The notes below the pieces were generated by a model. That model had not been told where the DNA came from. It made no database searches and saw only the letters and a program-made list of their open reading frames with translations. From contig WHUX01000071.1 of the NCBI GenBank assembly GCA_015179025.1, positions 186,001 through 250,000 of the forward strand: DNA of 64,000 bases, in the 5' to 3' direction. The DNA is from Terfezia claveryi (taxonomy: Eukaryota > Ascomycota > Pezizomycetes > Pezizales > Pezizaceae). Of this stretch, positions 35,013-45,944 are shown piece by piece (positions within the stretch are counted from its first letter, which is position 1; every line of letters starts with the position of its first letter). Position numbers and translations under genes: made by a program.

Positions 35013-35095
35013 AAAAAAAATTGCAGCGTCTTACAGAATCGAACTTGGGTACTAACAATTTACAAGTTAACAACTACCAACTAGGCCAAGTCACA
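35013..35095 (-). ncRNA. tRNA-like Pol III unit (tRNA-derived)
   Basis: On the minus strand there is a perfect A-box consensus, TGGCCTAGTTGG (35088-35077), a B-box-like AGTTCGATTCTG (35045-35034) 31 bp further on, and then a T8 run (35020-35013) that would end Pol III transcription. Spacing is as in a tRNA. The acceptor and T stems do not pair well, so this is a decayed tRNA or a tRNA-derived SINE head, not a normal tRNA. Confidence 0.45.
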
Positions 35096-35099
35096 CTAA

Positions 35100-35720
35100 A
35101 CAATTAATTTGTATTTAACTATTCTATATATATATTATAATAAAGATATATACTATATACCTACCATATACATCTCTAATACTTGAAACAACAACAAGCA
35201 AGAGAATTGTTTACAATAAGAAGTCTATAGCAGGCATTACTTAGATCTGATCCTGAAGTCTAAAAGATATAAACAATAGTAAGGTTGCTTTCTAAAGTTC
35301 AACTAACTTGAAGGTAAAAGTTATTTACTTAAAAACTATGAATACTAGCTAAAATATCTACATACTATGCAATTTACCATCATTAGTTTAAGGAATAGCA
35401 AATCAATTGTAAAACGAAAATTCTATTACTTAACCAGACTACTATTACTTCAAGAACTGAGACTGCCCAGGCAAATCGTACAATTGGATATTAAAAATTA
35501 CCATATTGGGACATGCCAAGACCGCACCTACGTACAAGACCTAAACCCTTGATGCGGCCTCGGCATTCACCCACATGCATGCACCCTCCAAGCCACCACC
35601 ACCCGTGACACCCCCATTCACTCACAACTTTTATCTAGTCTATGACCGATATATATAGTAAGGAGTGAGAGGGCCCTATTCCATCAACCATCTTGAGTAT
35701 CGTTGATATACTAATAGGAC
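35100..35720. other. AT-rich spacer inside the KDZ element
   Basis: Non-coding by eye. ORF 35367-35552 has no motif. A C-rich patch at 35570-35630 precedes the minisatellite. Confidence 0.4.
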
Positions 35721-37426
35721 GATACAGCCTGTTTTTTTCTATCGCACACGTAGGATGGGTTACGTGTGTGATACAGCTGTGTTTTTCTATCACACATAGG
35801 ACGGGTTACGTGTTGATACAGTCTGTGTTTTTCTATCACACACTAGGACGGGTTACGTGTGTGATACAGCTGTGTTTTTCTATCACACACGTAGGAGGGT
35901 TAGTGTGTGATACAGCCTGTGTTTTTCTATCACACACGTAGGACGGGTTACGTGTGTATATAGTCTGTGTTTTTCTATCACACACGTAGGACGGGTTACG
36001 TGTGTGATACAGCCTGTGTTTTTCTATCACACGTAGGAGGGTTACGTGTGTGATACAGTCTGTGTTTTTCTATCACACACGTAGGATGGGTTACGTATGT
36101 GATACAGCCTTGTTTTTTCTATGCACACTAGGACGGGTTACGTGTGTGATACAGTCTGTGTTTTTCTATCACACAGTAGGACGGGTTACTGTGTGATACA
36201 GCCTGTGTTTTTTCTATGACACACGTAGGACGGGTTACGTGTGTGATACAGTCTGTGTTTTTCTATCACACACGTAGGACGGGTTACGTATGTGATACAG
36301 CCTGTGTTTTTCTATCACACATAGGACGGGTTACGTGTGTGATACAGCCTGTGTTTTTCTATCACACAGTAGGACGGGTTATGTGTGTGATACAGTCTGT
36401 GTTTTTCTATCACACACGTAGGACGGGTTACGTATGTGATACAGTCTGTATTTTTCTATCACACACATAGGACGGGTTATGTGTGTGATACAGCCTATGT
36501 TTTTTCTATCACACACATAGGACGGGTTACGTGTGTGATACAGTCTGTGTTTTTCTATCACACACGTAGGACGGGTTACGTATGTGATACAGTCTGTATT
36601 TTTCTATCACACACATAGGACGGGTTATGTGTGTGATACAGCCTGTGTTTTTCTATCACACACATAGGACGGGTTACGTGTGTGATACAGTCTGTGTTTT
36701 TCTATCACACATGTAGGACGGGTTACGTGTGTGATACAGCCTGTGTTTTTTCTATCACATACGTAGGATGGGTTACGTTGTGATACAGCCTGTGTTTTTT
36801 CTATCGCACACATAGGACGGGTTACGTGTGTGATACAGCCTGTGTTTTTCTATCACACAGTAGGACGGGTTATGTGTGTGATACAGTCTGTGTTTTTCTA
36901 TCACACACGTAGGACGGGTTACGTGTGTGATACAGTCTGTTTTTTCTATCACACACGTAGGACGGGTTATGTGTGTGATACAGCCTGTGTTTTTTCTATC
37001 ACACACGTAGGACGGGTTACGTGTGTGATACAGTCTGTGTTTTTCTATCACACACGTAGGACGGGTTACGTATGTGATACAGTCTGTGTTTTTCTATCAC
37101 ACACATAGGACGGGTTAGTGTGTGATACAGCCTGTGTTTTTTCTATCACACACATAGGACGGGTTACGTGTGTGATACAGTCTGTGTTTTTCTATCACAC
37201 ACGTAGGACGGGTTACGTGTGTGATACAGCCTGTGTTTTTTCTATCACATACGTAGGATGGGTTACGTGTGTGATACAGTCTGTATTTTTCTATCGCACA
37301 CGTAGGACGGGTTACGTGTGTGATACAGCCTGTGTTTTTTCTATCACAACGTAGGACGGGTTATGTGTGTGATATAGTCTGTGTTTTTCTATCACACACG
37401 TAGGACGGGTTACGTGTGCGATACGA
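35721..37426. repeat. Hairpin minisatellite, about 34 units of about 49 bp
   Basis: Head-to-tail units with start GATACAG(C/T)CTGTG and the spacer GGACGGGT. Each unit contains TACGTGTGTGATA and, after a 15-base loop (CAG...TTTTTC), its exact reverse complement TATCACACACGTA. Units differ by C/T, A/G and 1-2-base indels. The array has no gaps over 1.7 kb. Short ORFs across it on both strands are repeats of the 49-bp unit and are not genes. Confidence 0.9.
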
Positions 37427-37865
37427 AGTGTCTTTTGTTTTTGAAGAGGCAAAAAGGTTCTTCTGGCCAAGGCGTTTAAATCAAAAAGAATTGGGGTAAT
37501 TCTCGCGGAACCTTTCTAGAAATGTATGGAACGTCTCAACTAAAAAGCAGGCTGAGGGGACGCATCGAAAAGAAAAGACCATGAAAGGAAGGTGTTGGAA
37601 ATAGTCAAGGACAGAAAGAAGTTCAGGGTAAGTGATAGAATGGAACTCGATTGTTTGTAGAATGTTCCTACAAGCAACCAGAACGTCGCGAACAACATGG
37701 AACATAAAAGGCAGAGTCACTCGGGCCCTCTAGAACCAAATGGGAGCTAGAAAGAATGAAGTGGACGATGCTAACCCACTCAAATTCGCCACACCCTTCA
37801 GTATAAATACCCCCGATCCCCTCCATCTTCCTTACAACATTCAAACACTATTTCTCCACACAACA
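37427..37865 (+). promoter_or_regulatory. Upstream region of cargo gene E with TATA box
   Basis: GTATAAATACCCC at 37801-37813 contains a consensus TATA box 57 bp before the ATG at 37866. No other TATA box in the element is so clear. Confidence 0.55.
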
Positions 37866-39122
37866 ATGTCCACCGAAATCATCAACATCGTAGGGAAGTT
37901 AGTGAAGAGGAGCCAAGGGCTCCGCGAAAGATATAGAAACAAGCTTGCTAAGCTCGATGGACCCGAAAGGTGGGAGTTAGCCTTGGAAGTTGCTAGGCTA
38001 ACTCAAGAACAGACGGAACAGATCTCATTTGCAGCACAGGTCCAGAAGGAGGTCATCGAGGCCTGGACAGACGAAGACTATGCAGCAATGCAAGTAGATA
38101 GGGTGACTGCTGACGCTAAGCTCGGCTTCACCTCAATCATCCTCCCCTTAGCGGACATCCATTCAGAGTCGGAGCGAAGGAAAGGTAAGGCAAAGGACAG
38201 GCTGGAAGCAACCTGAGGCACGCAGTGGGAAGACCAGGTAGGGGACCTCATGCCGCCATGGCTGGCCGAGGAGTTTCTAAGGGAGCTTGTGGTGTTCTTG
38301 GAGAAACAAGTGGATTGGGCAGCAGTAAAGCTTATTTTGGAGGCTAGGGTTAAAGAGCGGCTGGCCGCTAAGAAGACAAAGAAAGTTGCTTGGCTAACCT
38401 CGCGTAATATAGCTGATAGAGCTATATCAGAAAGACGCAAAGCGAGAGGGAAGAAGGCTGTGGCTGGTTCACAGCCGGAAACTGATATTGGGGAAAATTC
38501 CGCTGGTCGGATAACCCCGGTTAGGGAAAATTCCGCTGGTAGGATAACCCTGGTTGGGGAAAATTCCGCTGGTCGGATACAAAGCCCCGCTGGCTGGGCA
38601 CCTATAGATACCCAGACCTTACTTTCTCCTTCTCAACTTTCTTCTTCTTCTGTTAGTGAAGCTGCTGCCCAAGATCCAAACGTGGATCTTGAGAACATTG
38701 ACAAGGAACTTCCTGGATCTGAGCCGGTTGTGGAAACGAAGAGGTCGATCCCCCACGGATCTTTTATATCACCCCCGAAGGAAGCTGAAGCTGAATCTGG
38801 AGCCGAGCCTAGACTGAGCGAAGAGGTGAGAATGGATAAAGGTAAGGGTAGGGCAGTTGATGCAGGAGAAGTGAAGGAAGCAGAGGCTGCCCCTAAGACT
38901 CGCAAACGTAAGAGAGCTGCAAATGAGGTCGAAAAGAGCACCGTGGAAAAGAGGAGGAAATATGGGTTAGAAATCCCCATTATTAACTTAGACGTAGAGG
39001 AGGGGGTGGAAGAACTAAAGCGTGAGGTGCTTGATGAGGAAGAGAAGGACGAAGCTTTGGCTGTAGAGGAAGCTGTTAAAGTGTTATTTGGGGGAAGGGA
39101 CGGCCGGATAAGGAAACGGTAA
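37866..39122 (+). pseudogene. Cargo gene E: Glu/Lys-rich unknown protein
   Basis: ATG 37866 (MSTEIINIVGKLVKRSQGLR) opens a frame that reaches 39122 with a single TGA at 38214-38216. The N-terminal 115 residues are helical (DGPERWELALEVARLTQEQ). The middle part has MPPWLAEEFLRELVVFLEKQ and a Lys/Arg-rich patch. Three copies of a 14-15-residue repeat containing ENSAGRI occur at 38493-38580. The rest is highly charged with KTRKRKRAANEVEKSTVEKR as a likely nuclear localisation signal. A 41-bp GT...AG segment over the TGA shifts the frame, so an intron does not explain the stop. Family not recognised. Confidence 0.6.
38490..38580 (+). repeat. In-frame tandem repeat in cargo gene E, three units
   Basis: GGGAAAATTCCGCTGGT plus CGGATAACCC-like spacer, repeated three times with about 39-42 bp between starts. 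Confidence 0.75.
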
Positions 39123-39185
39123 GGAGGATGTTGAGGAAGATGATGAAGGTGATGAAGGCGGAAGTGGTAGAGGTGGATGATGATT

Positions 39186-39222
39186 GATCACACACGTAGT
39201 AGGATTACATGTGCGATGGGAA
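39186..39222. repeat. Isolated diverged unit of the hairpin minisatellite
   Basis: ATCACACACGTAGTAGGATT and then ACATGTGCGATGGG keep the arms and spacer of the 35721-37426 unit. It lies 3' of gene E, so this gene is bracketed by the repeat. Confidence 0.55.
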
Positions 39223-39868
39223 AAGTGATGAGAAAGGAGTTGATTACGGTTTCCTTTGTTTTATTTGTATAGTTATAATATACTTTATCATCAATATACG
39301 CATCGTTCTTCTTCGCAGTATTCGACCAGGTCTTGGCATGAGACTCGTGCACTCGTATATATTTGTAACATTCATAGCCACCTATCACCCACACACCTAC
39401 ACACACTTTAGAGATCTCTCATCATGAGAGATACCACAACAGTTATTGTCCTCCGGAAAGGGGTAAGACCCAAACCAAAGAAGCTAATAGGGAAACAATT
39501 AAAGAAGTATTTTGATTCTCAGCTTGATGATGCATATGAAATAATGAATTCCTTAAGGATTCAACTAATACCAAACCTCCAGTTAAGGTCTGCCAACCAG
39601 GAGAGGGAATGGGTCAACTTAGAAGCCAATGATCTTGGCAATACTCTTGATGAAAACAATGAAGAGGATCCAATATTGATGGCTCGGTGCCTACTTCAGA
39701 CCGATTCTAATTCTATAAAGAGGAGGAATGCCAAAAATAGAGAACAGTTGGCACAGAACTGGAGCAAAGTCAGGCCAATGATGGTTCAGTATGCCACCGG
39801 AAGAGCTTTACCAGAGTGTGACTGCCAGGAAAGAAAGGAGAAGGTGATAACCATAATATCATTGACTG

Positions 39869-39929
39869 GTAAGTAGACAAGATACTACAGATATCCTAGT
39901 AGTTTAAAGCTAACTAGTTTCCAACGCAG
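39869..39929 (+). other. Intron 1 of the KDZ transposase gene
   Basis: 61 bp, phase 1. GTAAGT donor, GCTAAC branch, ACGCAG acceptor. Confidence 0.75.
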
Positions 39930-40810
39930 AGATAAAGAAGATATCCTATAGTTTTTGTAACTATAGGCAGCGTAGTGCTAAACTATTCTATGACAACAAA
40001 TTCCCTTCCAAACCTCTTCGTGCCTCTATAGTTTTCGATATATGGCTTCTGCAACTATTACATGAACAGCTGTATCAGGAAGAATATTTTTTTGCTTCCT
40101 GTCAGCTTCATATTAGCTTTATGGAGGTTATTTAAAGCTTCAGAAGCTTAATGAGTAAATTTTTGTACAAAATAACTCAGGAAGCTATCTTTTGCAAAAC
40201 TTCTTCTCAGTAAGCTCCAGAAGCTAAATTGCAAAACTTTTTCTTCCCTGATGTGATTCATAGAATTGGCCGAATTCATGCATGGAGTAGAGGATTACAG
40301 AGCTGCTTAGAAGCCAATTCGCCAGAGGTAGTGCCTGATTTCTATAGATCAGTAGGCTTCAATTTTTACCTATGCCCAACTCACACTTTAGAATTGAAAC
40401 TTACTTTAATGTACTCATAGCTCCTAGATGCATATCATAACTGGAGGGCTGTGAGTTCGGAGTGCAAGAAGTTTGTAGCAACGACTCTGGCTCAAACAGC
40501 CGCAGAACATTGCTGGGATGCCGGTGCTTTTGAAAACTTATGTCCTGCATGTTTCAACTTCTCTCCGGATGACAGAAATGGCCTGCAGGTATATAGAGGT
40601 GAAGATCAAGGCCCCTTGAATGACCAGACTAGCTCTCCAGAAGGAAAGGTTGAATATAATATTGTATTCGTTTCAATAGATGGGGACATGCAACTTACCC
40701 GGTTTAAGGATGTCACCAGTCATAAAACCCATTTCCAAGAGTGGGAAGTTCTTCTAAGCAAACTTTTTGTTAATATCGATAGGCGATTTTATGGTACATC
40801 TAGCCAACCA

Positions 40811-40815
40811 GACCC
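40811..40815 (+). repeat. 5-bp target duplication of the copia element, left (GACCC)
   Basis: Identical to 45558-45562. Confidence 0.95.
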
Positions 40816-41089
40816 TGTAGAAACTGAGCAGTGGTCACACTGCAATGTATACGGAGGAGAAGAGATATATATTTGCAATAATACTTCACATACAGAAGGG
40901 CAGACAACATCAGCTTAAATACATGAACAATAGTACCAAGCATACTGATCACAAGAAATGGTAACATTAATGAAAACTTTTGTTCTTCAGCATTCTTGCC
41001 TGATCTGGTCTTGCCCTTCACTCTTGATCCGGATCCGGCCTTGTCCTTGATATCCCGCTTCCTACTTAGCCGGCAATTATTCTTCAACA
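40816..41089 (-). repeat. 3' LTR of the copia element (274 bp)
   Basis: In element direction starts TGTTGAAGAATAATTGCC and ends TTTCTACA. Just upstream in element direction is the polypurine tract TTAGAGGGGGG. Confidence 0.95.
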
Positions 41090-41096
41090 CCCCCCT

Positions 41097-44000
41097 CTAA
41101 TTGCTAGCTGCCTTCACACCTGCATTTACAGCAAGACACATCAATCGTTCTCCTGTTACACACTTTGTCAGCATATCTGTCGGATTCTCTTCACCAGGCA
41201 CCCAATGCACCCTTAGCAATCCTTCTTCCACGCATTCCCATACAAAGTGATGTCGTCGCCGAATATGTTTCGTTCATTTGTGAAAGTCTGGATTATATGA
41301 GAGATTTGCCCCTCCTCTACTGTCTGTCCACAGCCAAATTTTAGACTTAACACCGCAATGATCCAGCAACTTTCCAATCCATAGTGCATCTTGTGCCCCT
41401 GCCCCCATGGCAATATATTCCGCCTCTGTGGATGACAACGTAGTCACATCCTGCTTTCTGGAGGTCTATCCTATTGGTGACTTCCCAGCCATGATCAAAA
41501 TTCCACTTGTTGCCTTCTGCTCTAATGCTTCTTCTTCCGCATCAGTATAGATATCGATATGTCTCATGTCTTCTCCTTTGAAACTTATTTCTAGGTCTCT
41601 TGTTCCCAGCAAATATGCAATAACCTTGAGTGCCTTTCGCCGGTCATGAGCTGAAGGCTTGGATACCACAATGGATAGTCTTTGGACTGCATAGCGAATA
41701 TTAGGTCGCCACATTCGAGCAATGTATAGGAGCCACCCTGTTATTGCCTGGAATTCCTGAATATCGCACTTGTCTCGTATCTCCTGCAGTCCATCCTCCA
41801 AGTAGGGGCTTTTTGCCATATGACCTATCTTGACTTCTCTTGCCAGCTCCTCAATCTGATCTGCCCCTGTTATGACCACCTCGTCTTTGTGCCATGTAAA
41901 TGTCATCCCCAAATAGCGCTGTGGCAGGCCTCGTTCTTCTAGTGTAAAGAATTTTCTCATAGCTTCTTCCCAATCACTTGCTGTCTTATAGGTTGAAAAG
42001 CCACATAGAAGATCATTGACATGGATTACTATCAGTTCTCCATTTGATAGTCAATAATATAGCCCTAAGTCGTCTTTGCATTGGACAAATCCCAAGCCCT
42101 TTAGAATATCATCAATCACCTTATTCCAATTATGTGCTGCTTGCTTTGTTCCATAAAGCGACTTCTTGAGCAACCATGCCTTGTTTCCTGTAGCTTGCCG
42201 ATCAACTACATATAGGACTTCTTCAAGAGGCCAATTAAGGAAAGCACCTTCAATATCATATTGCCGCATGATTAGCTTGTTTTTAATACTGATATAGAGC
42301 AAGATTCGCCAGGTCTCCTCACGACAAACTGGGGCATAGGTTCCATGGAGGTCATAGTCTATACCTGCCTTCTGCGAAAAACCTCTAGCTGTCAGACGAG
42401 CTTTGAAACGCTTTGGATCATTGAGCGCTTTATCGGTTTTTTCTCTCAGCACCCACTTGGTGATTATCTTAGCTCCTTCAGGTACCTTATCCACCCACTC
42501 ATAAACCTCATATTTAGTGACAAGCTCGAGTTCTCTTTTAATAGCTTGCTCCCATTTACTCTTATCTGATAAGCTAAGGGCTTCGCTCATTGTCAGATAG
42601 CTTTCGGAAATATGCCCATAAGCTGGGTCTTGGTCTAGCCGTTTGGGAGGAACACCAGCTGTACTTCTAGCAGTACGTCGTGGCATGGATGAAGTTGGTG
42701 CAGCGGCTTCTGTAGCTTCTGAGGACATTGATCCAGGAGCGAGCTGTATTTCCTGCAAGAGCTGTTCGTTCGCTTCTCGGTCATTTCGCATGGTTTCGAG
42801 TACTACTGGCCATGTGTCGGCATATTTCCTCCACTGCAGGGGCGAATCATTTGGTAGCTGAATTGAGGCTGACGAGCTGGCTAGTGAATTAGCTGGCAAA
42901 TTGACTGGCAAATTGGCTGGTGAAGTAGCTGGCGAGTTGATCGGTAAATTAACTAGCGAATTATCTGGCCAATTGCCTGGCAAATTGGCCAACAAGTTGG
43001 CTGGTGAATTGGCTGGCAAACTGGCTGGCGAATCATTTGGTAGCTGAATTGAGGCTGACGAGCTGGCTAGTGAATTTGCTGGCAAACTGGCTGGCGAATT
43101 AGCTGGCGATGTAGTAATGATTCTCATATCAGATGAGTGCTTTGTCTTGGATATAGGGTTTTTTGCTATAGTGACTCGTTTTGATGGCAAAATAACCTTG
43201 TAGACGCCATATGTAGAAGTATATCCCACTATCTTTGCTTCTATTGCTCTATCAGTGAGTTTACTATCTGTGTAAACATGGCAGTAGACAATTTCCCCAA
43301 AAGGCCTGAAACGCCCTCGCTCTTTCTGGATGTCTATTTCTGGCTTGATCTTCTGCAGCGGAGCATCTCCGTTTAGTGATGCATGTGGAATTCGATTTTT
43401 AATAAAGGTAGCATACTCCATTGCTAGAGACCAAGTGGAGTTTGGCATTCCTTTCAAATTGGTGCGGACCATTGTCATGATGGTTCAATTAGTCCTCTCT
43501 GTGACTGCATTTGTCTCACTATGGTGGGGTACTGTAGGTTTTTCACTAATTCCTTGTGTTGCAAGCCATTGCTGAAACTTGATAGATTTGAACTCTCCTC
43601 CGAAGTCAGTCTATAGTGATTGGATTTTTGTGCCAGTGAGATTGGCAAAGTATGACATTATATGTTGGAGGGCTTCAGCTGCATCAGATTTTGAGGCAAT
43701 GGCTTGAGTGATTGTAAATCGTAAGAAATCGTCTATGAGTGTAATCATATATCTTCGATAGCAGAGATCTTCTACAGGCATAGGCCCGCAAAGGTCGGAA
43801 TGAACGAGCTGGCCTGGTCTAGATGTCCTTATATTGTGTGCCATGGACTGGGGGCGAGTCATTTTGGTTGTAATACATGTTTCGCATTATTAGGTGCAAT
43901 GGCTGAGGTGCTTGGGTGCCTCGGATATTTTTCTGAATGCAGAGAAGGGAAGGTGCCCATACCTGATATGCCATCCCATGGCTTCTTGCTCTGTCAAGTG

Positions 44001-45233
44001 AATTTGAGGAACCTCTAACCGATATATATCATTTACTGTGGTGAGTAGGATAACTTGATCTTGAAATATCAGGGTATTCTGAGTGCCTAGAGCAAGTGTT
44101 GCTCCTTGCTGGCAGATCTTTGCTATACTTATAAGGTTTCGAGGGAAACCTGGCACATAGAGAACATTGTCAAGAGTCATTTTTCCAATTTTTACTGACC
44201 CCTTATGAGTAGAGTAAATGCTTCCTCCCCCAGTTCGAACTAACTGATGATGTTGGTGAGGGTCAATGAGCTCGGTCTTGTTATTAGTAATATGGACGGA
44301 TGCGCATGTATCTGCTAACCAAGTATTGGTTGATGTTGCTGTCAAATCGGTGGTTGTCATATCGCAGAAAGTATCCCAAATTTCACTGGACTGAGTGATA
44401 TGGGCTGCTAGAGGAGTACCATTCCTTAAGGCATCTCGCCTCTTAGTTCTGCAATCCTTCTCTTCATGAGATGTTCCAGGCCATCCTTTGCTTTTGCAAT
44501 ATTGACACTTTACTGGTAGGTTAGTAATTGCGAAAGCTGAGGCAGGCTCTTGAGGTGTATCTCTTCTTGGGCGAGCTTTAAGGTGATCTGATAGCTCACA
44601 AAGTCGGAGTGCGACATCGGCATAAGAGGGAGTAGCGGTTCCTCCTGTCAAATTCATGATGAGATTCTGATATACTGAGATATAAGGGAGTGTAGACAAT
44701 AGCATGGTTGCTTTCCATCCATCATAGCTAATAAAGCTCTTGATGGTGCTAGCAAGACTGGAGGTATCAGAAGGAACTGTAGCCACGTTGGCTAACAGGA
44801 GGTTCCATTTATTTTCGAACTTCATAATGTGTTGAGTCAAAGTGTCCTTTCTATCATCGAAATGAAGATTAGTGATTGCAAGAAGCAGCGCGGACATGTG
44901 TGTGCAAGTGCATCCTTCATAGTGTGATTTCAGGGTCCCCCAAGCATTGAGTGCATTAGGGGAGATACGAATGAGTGACAATGGTTCTGAATCGCAATTC
45001 GCCATAATGGTAGCTAGAGCTTTGTCGGAGAGCTGTTGATATATCTTCGTTGGTGGTTCGGGGGCTACACCCTCGACAGGGTCTATAGCCTTATCGAGAT
45101 CAGTGAGTCAGAGAAGCATTATTACTTCCATGGACCATGAGCTATAATTGTTCTCATCTTTGAAGTTCTCGGTAGCCTTCGGTGGCTTGAATGGGGTATG
45201 CGAGGTAGTGGCCGGTGCCATTTCGGATGTCAT
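41097..45233 (-). pseudogene. copia gag-pol polyprotein, one frame with stops
   Basis: From ATG 45233 to TAG 41097 one frame (about 1379 codons) encodes gag (UBN2-like, LNAWGTLKSHYEG), a zinc knuckle (CQYCKSKG...HEEKDC), protease (WLADTCASVHI), integrase HHCC and core (LIDDFLRFT), a linker of SPANL repeats, reverse transcriptase (KARLTARGFSQK, APVCREETWRI, SLYGTKQAAHNWNK) and RNase H (LSSTEAEYIAMGAGAQ, WTDS). Stops include a TGA near 45108, TAATAA at about 43887-43892, TAG 43611, TGA 42051, TAG 41466 and one TGA in RNase H. The protease triad DTG is DTC, and the reverse transcriptase VDDL motif is VNDL, so even read-through protein would be inactive. No indels are needed. Confidence 0.9.
42862..43110 (-). 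repeat. 15-bp repeats (SPANL type) in copia linker
   Basis: Many degenerate 15-bp units encode SPANL/SPASL between integrase and reverse transcriptase. A longer block containing ASSSASIQLPND occurs twice. Confidence 0.8.
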
Positions 45234-45271
45234 GCTGAACTTATGAATAGTATTGATTGATTAAGAAAGAT

Positions 45272-45283
45272 GTGTTGCTACCA
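45272..45283 (-). promoter_or_regulatory. Primer-binding site of the copia element
   Basis: TGGTAGCAACAC directly after the 5' LTR. The first seven bases match the complement of the initiator methionine tRNA 3' end (S. cerevisiae: TGGTAGCGCC), the usual copia-class primer. Confidence 0.7.
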
Positions 45284-45557
45284 TGTAGAAACCGAGCAGT
45301 GGTCGCACTGCAATGTATACGGAGGAGAAGAGATATATATTTGCAATAATACTTCATATACAGAAGGGCAGACAACATCAGCTTAAATACATGAACAACA
45401 GCACCAAGCATACTGATCACGAGAAATGGTAACATTAATGAAAACTTTTGTTCTTCTGCGTTCTTGCCTGATCTGGTCTTGCCCTTCACTCTTGATCCGG
45501 ATCTGGCCTTGTCCTTGATATCCCGCTTCCTACTTAGCCGGCAATTATTCTTCAACA
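45284..45557 (-). repeat. 5' LTR of the copia element (274 bp)
   Basis: Same borders as 40816-41089. The next bases in element direction (45283 downward) read TGGTAGCAACAC. Confidence 0.95.
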
Positions 45558-45562
45558 GACCC
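45558..45562 (+). repeat. 5-bp target duplication of the copia element, right (GACCC)
   Basis: Identical to 40811-40815. Confidence 0.95.
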
Positions 45563-45869
45563 TAGTGATGAAGGACAACCAATTGAAGCTGAAGTGGAAG
45601 AGCCTGACCAGTGTGCAAGCCAGTTTAAAGCCTCCAGGGGATGGGAAAGTAGTACATCTACAAAGGAGTTAGCATCACTGAAGAGTTTTGATGAGACAGG
45701 GTTAATGGGTATGGTTTGTCGCCATGGCTGTCTACTCTGGTACCTGAATATATATACTAGAGAGCGGGCAAGACATGGTATTGCCCTGCTGCAAAGCCTG
45801 CTCAAGGATCTACCCAGCGGCACAAAAATACGTAGTTGCTATGATATCTCATGTATATTTGCTACTACG

Positions 45870-45944
45870 GTCAAGGCAGGTTACCACCGTCTCTTTGTTA
45901 TCCCCGCTATTCACACTGAATTTATACTGAAGATGTTTTCTTAG
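45870..45944 (+). other. Intron of the KDZ transposase gene
   Basis: 75 bp; donor GTCAAG (weak), acceptor TTCTTAG. Joining in phase 0 gives SCIFATT then RLALKLAS and leads in frame to GRFHMYAHEYKCHV. Confidence 0.5.

Larger units (their letters stand above)
40816..45557 (-). mobile_element. Full-length Ty1/copia retrotransposon
   Basis: 4742 bp with two 274-bp LTRs (about nine differences by eye), perfect GACCC duplication, a polypurine tract next to the 3' LTR and a TGGTAGC primer-binding start next to the 5' LTR. It sits within the KDZ transposase gene. One open frame covers the complete polyprotein; stops, not indels, disable it. Confidence 0.95.

Noticed and set aside
35021..35095. Functional tRNA gene
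   Set aside because: Boxes and terminator fit, but the acceptor and T stems do not pair.
35721..37426. Many ORFs of 60-92 codons with repeated YVCDT/VFFYHTR text
   Set aside because: They are the 49-bp unit read in successive frames on both strands; no gene.
35721..37426. CRISPR-like array
   Set aside because: Repeat units are contiguous without unique spacers, and the sequence is eukaryotic.
38185..38225. 41-bp intron removing the TGA in cargo gene E
   Set aside because: It has GT...AG ends but is too short, and its removal shifts the downstream frame.
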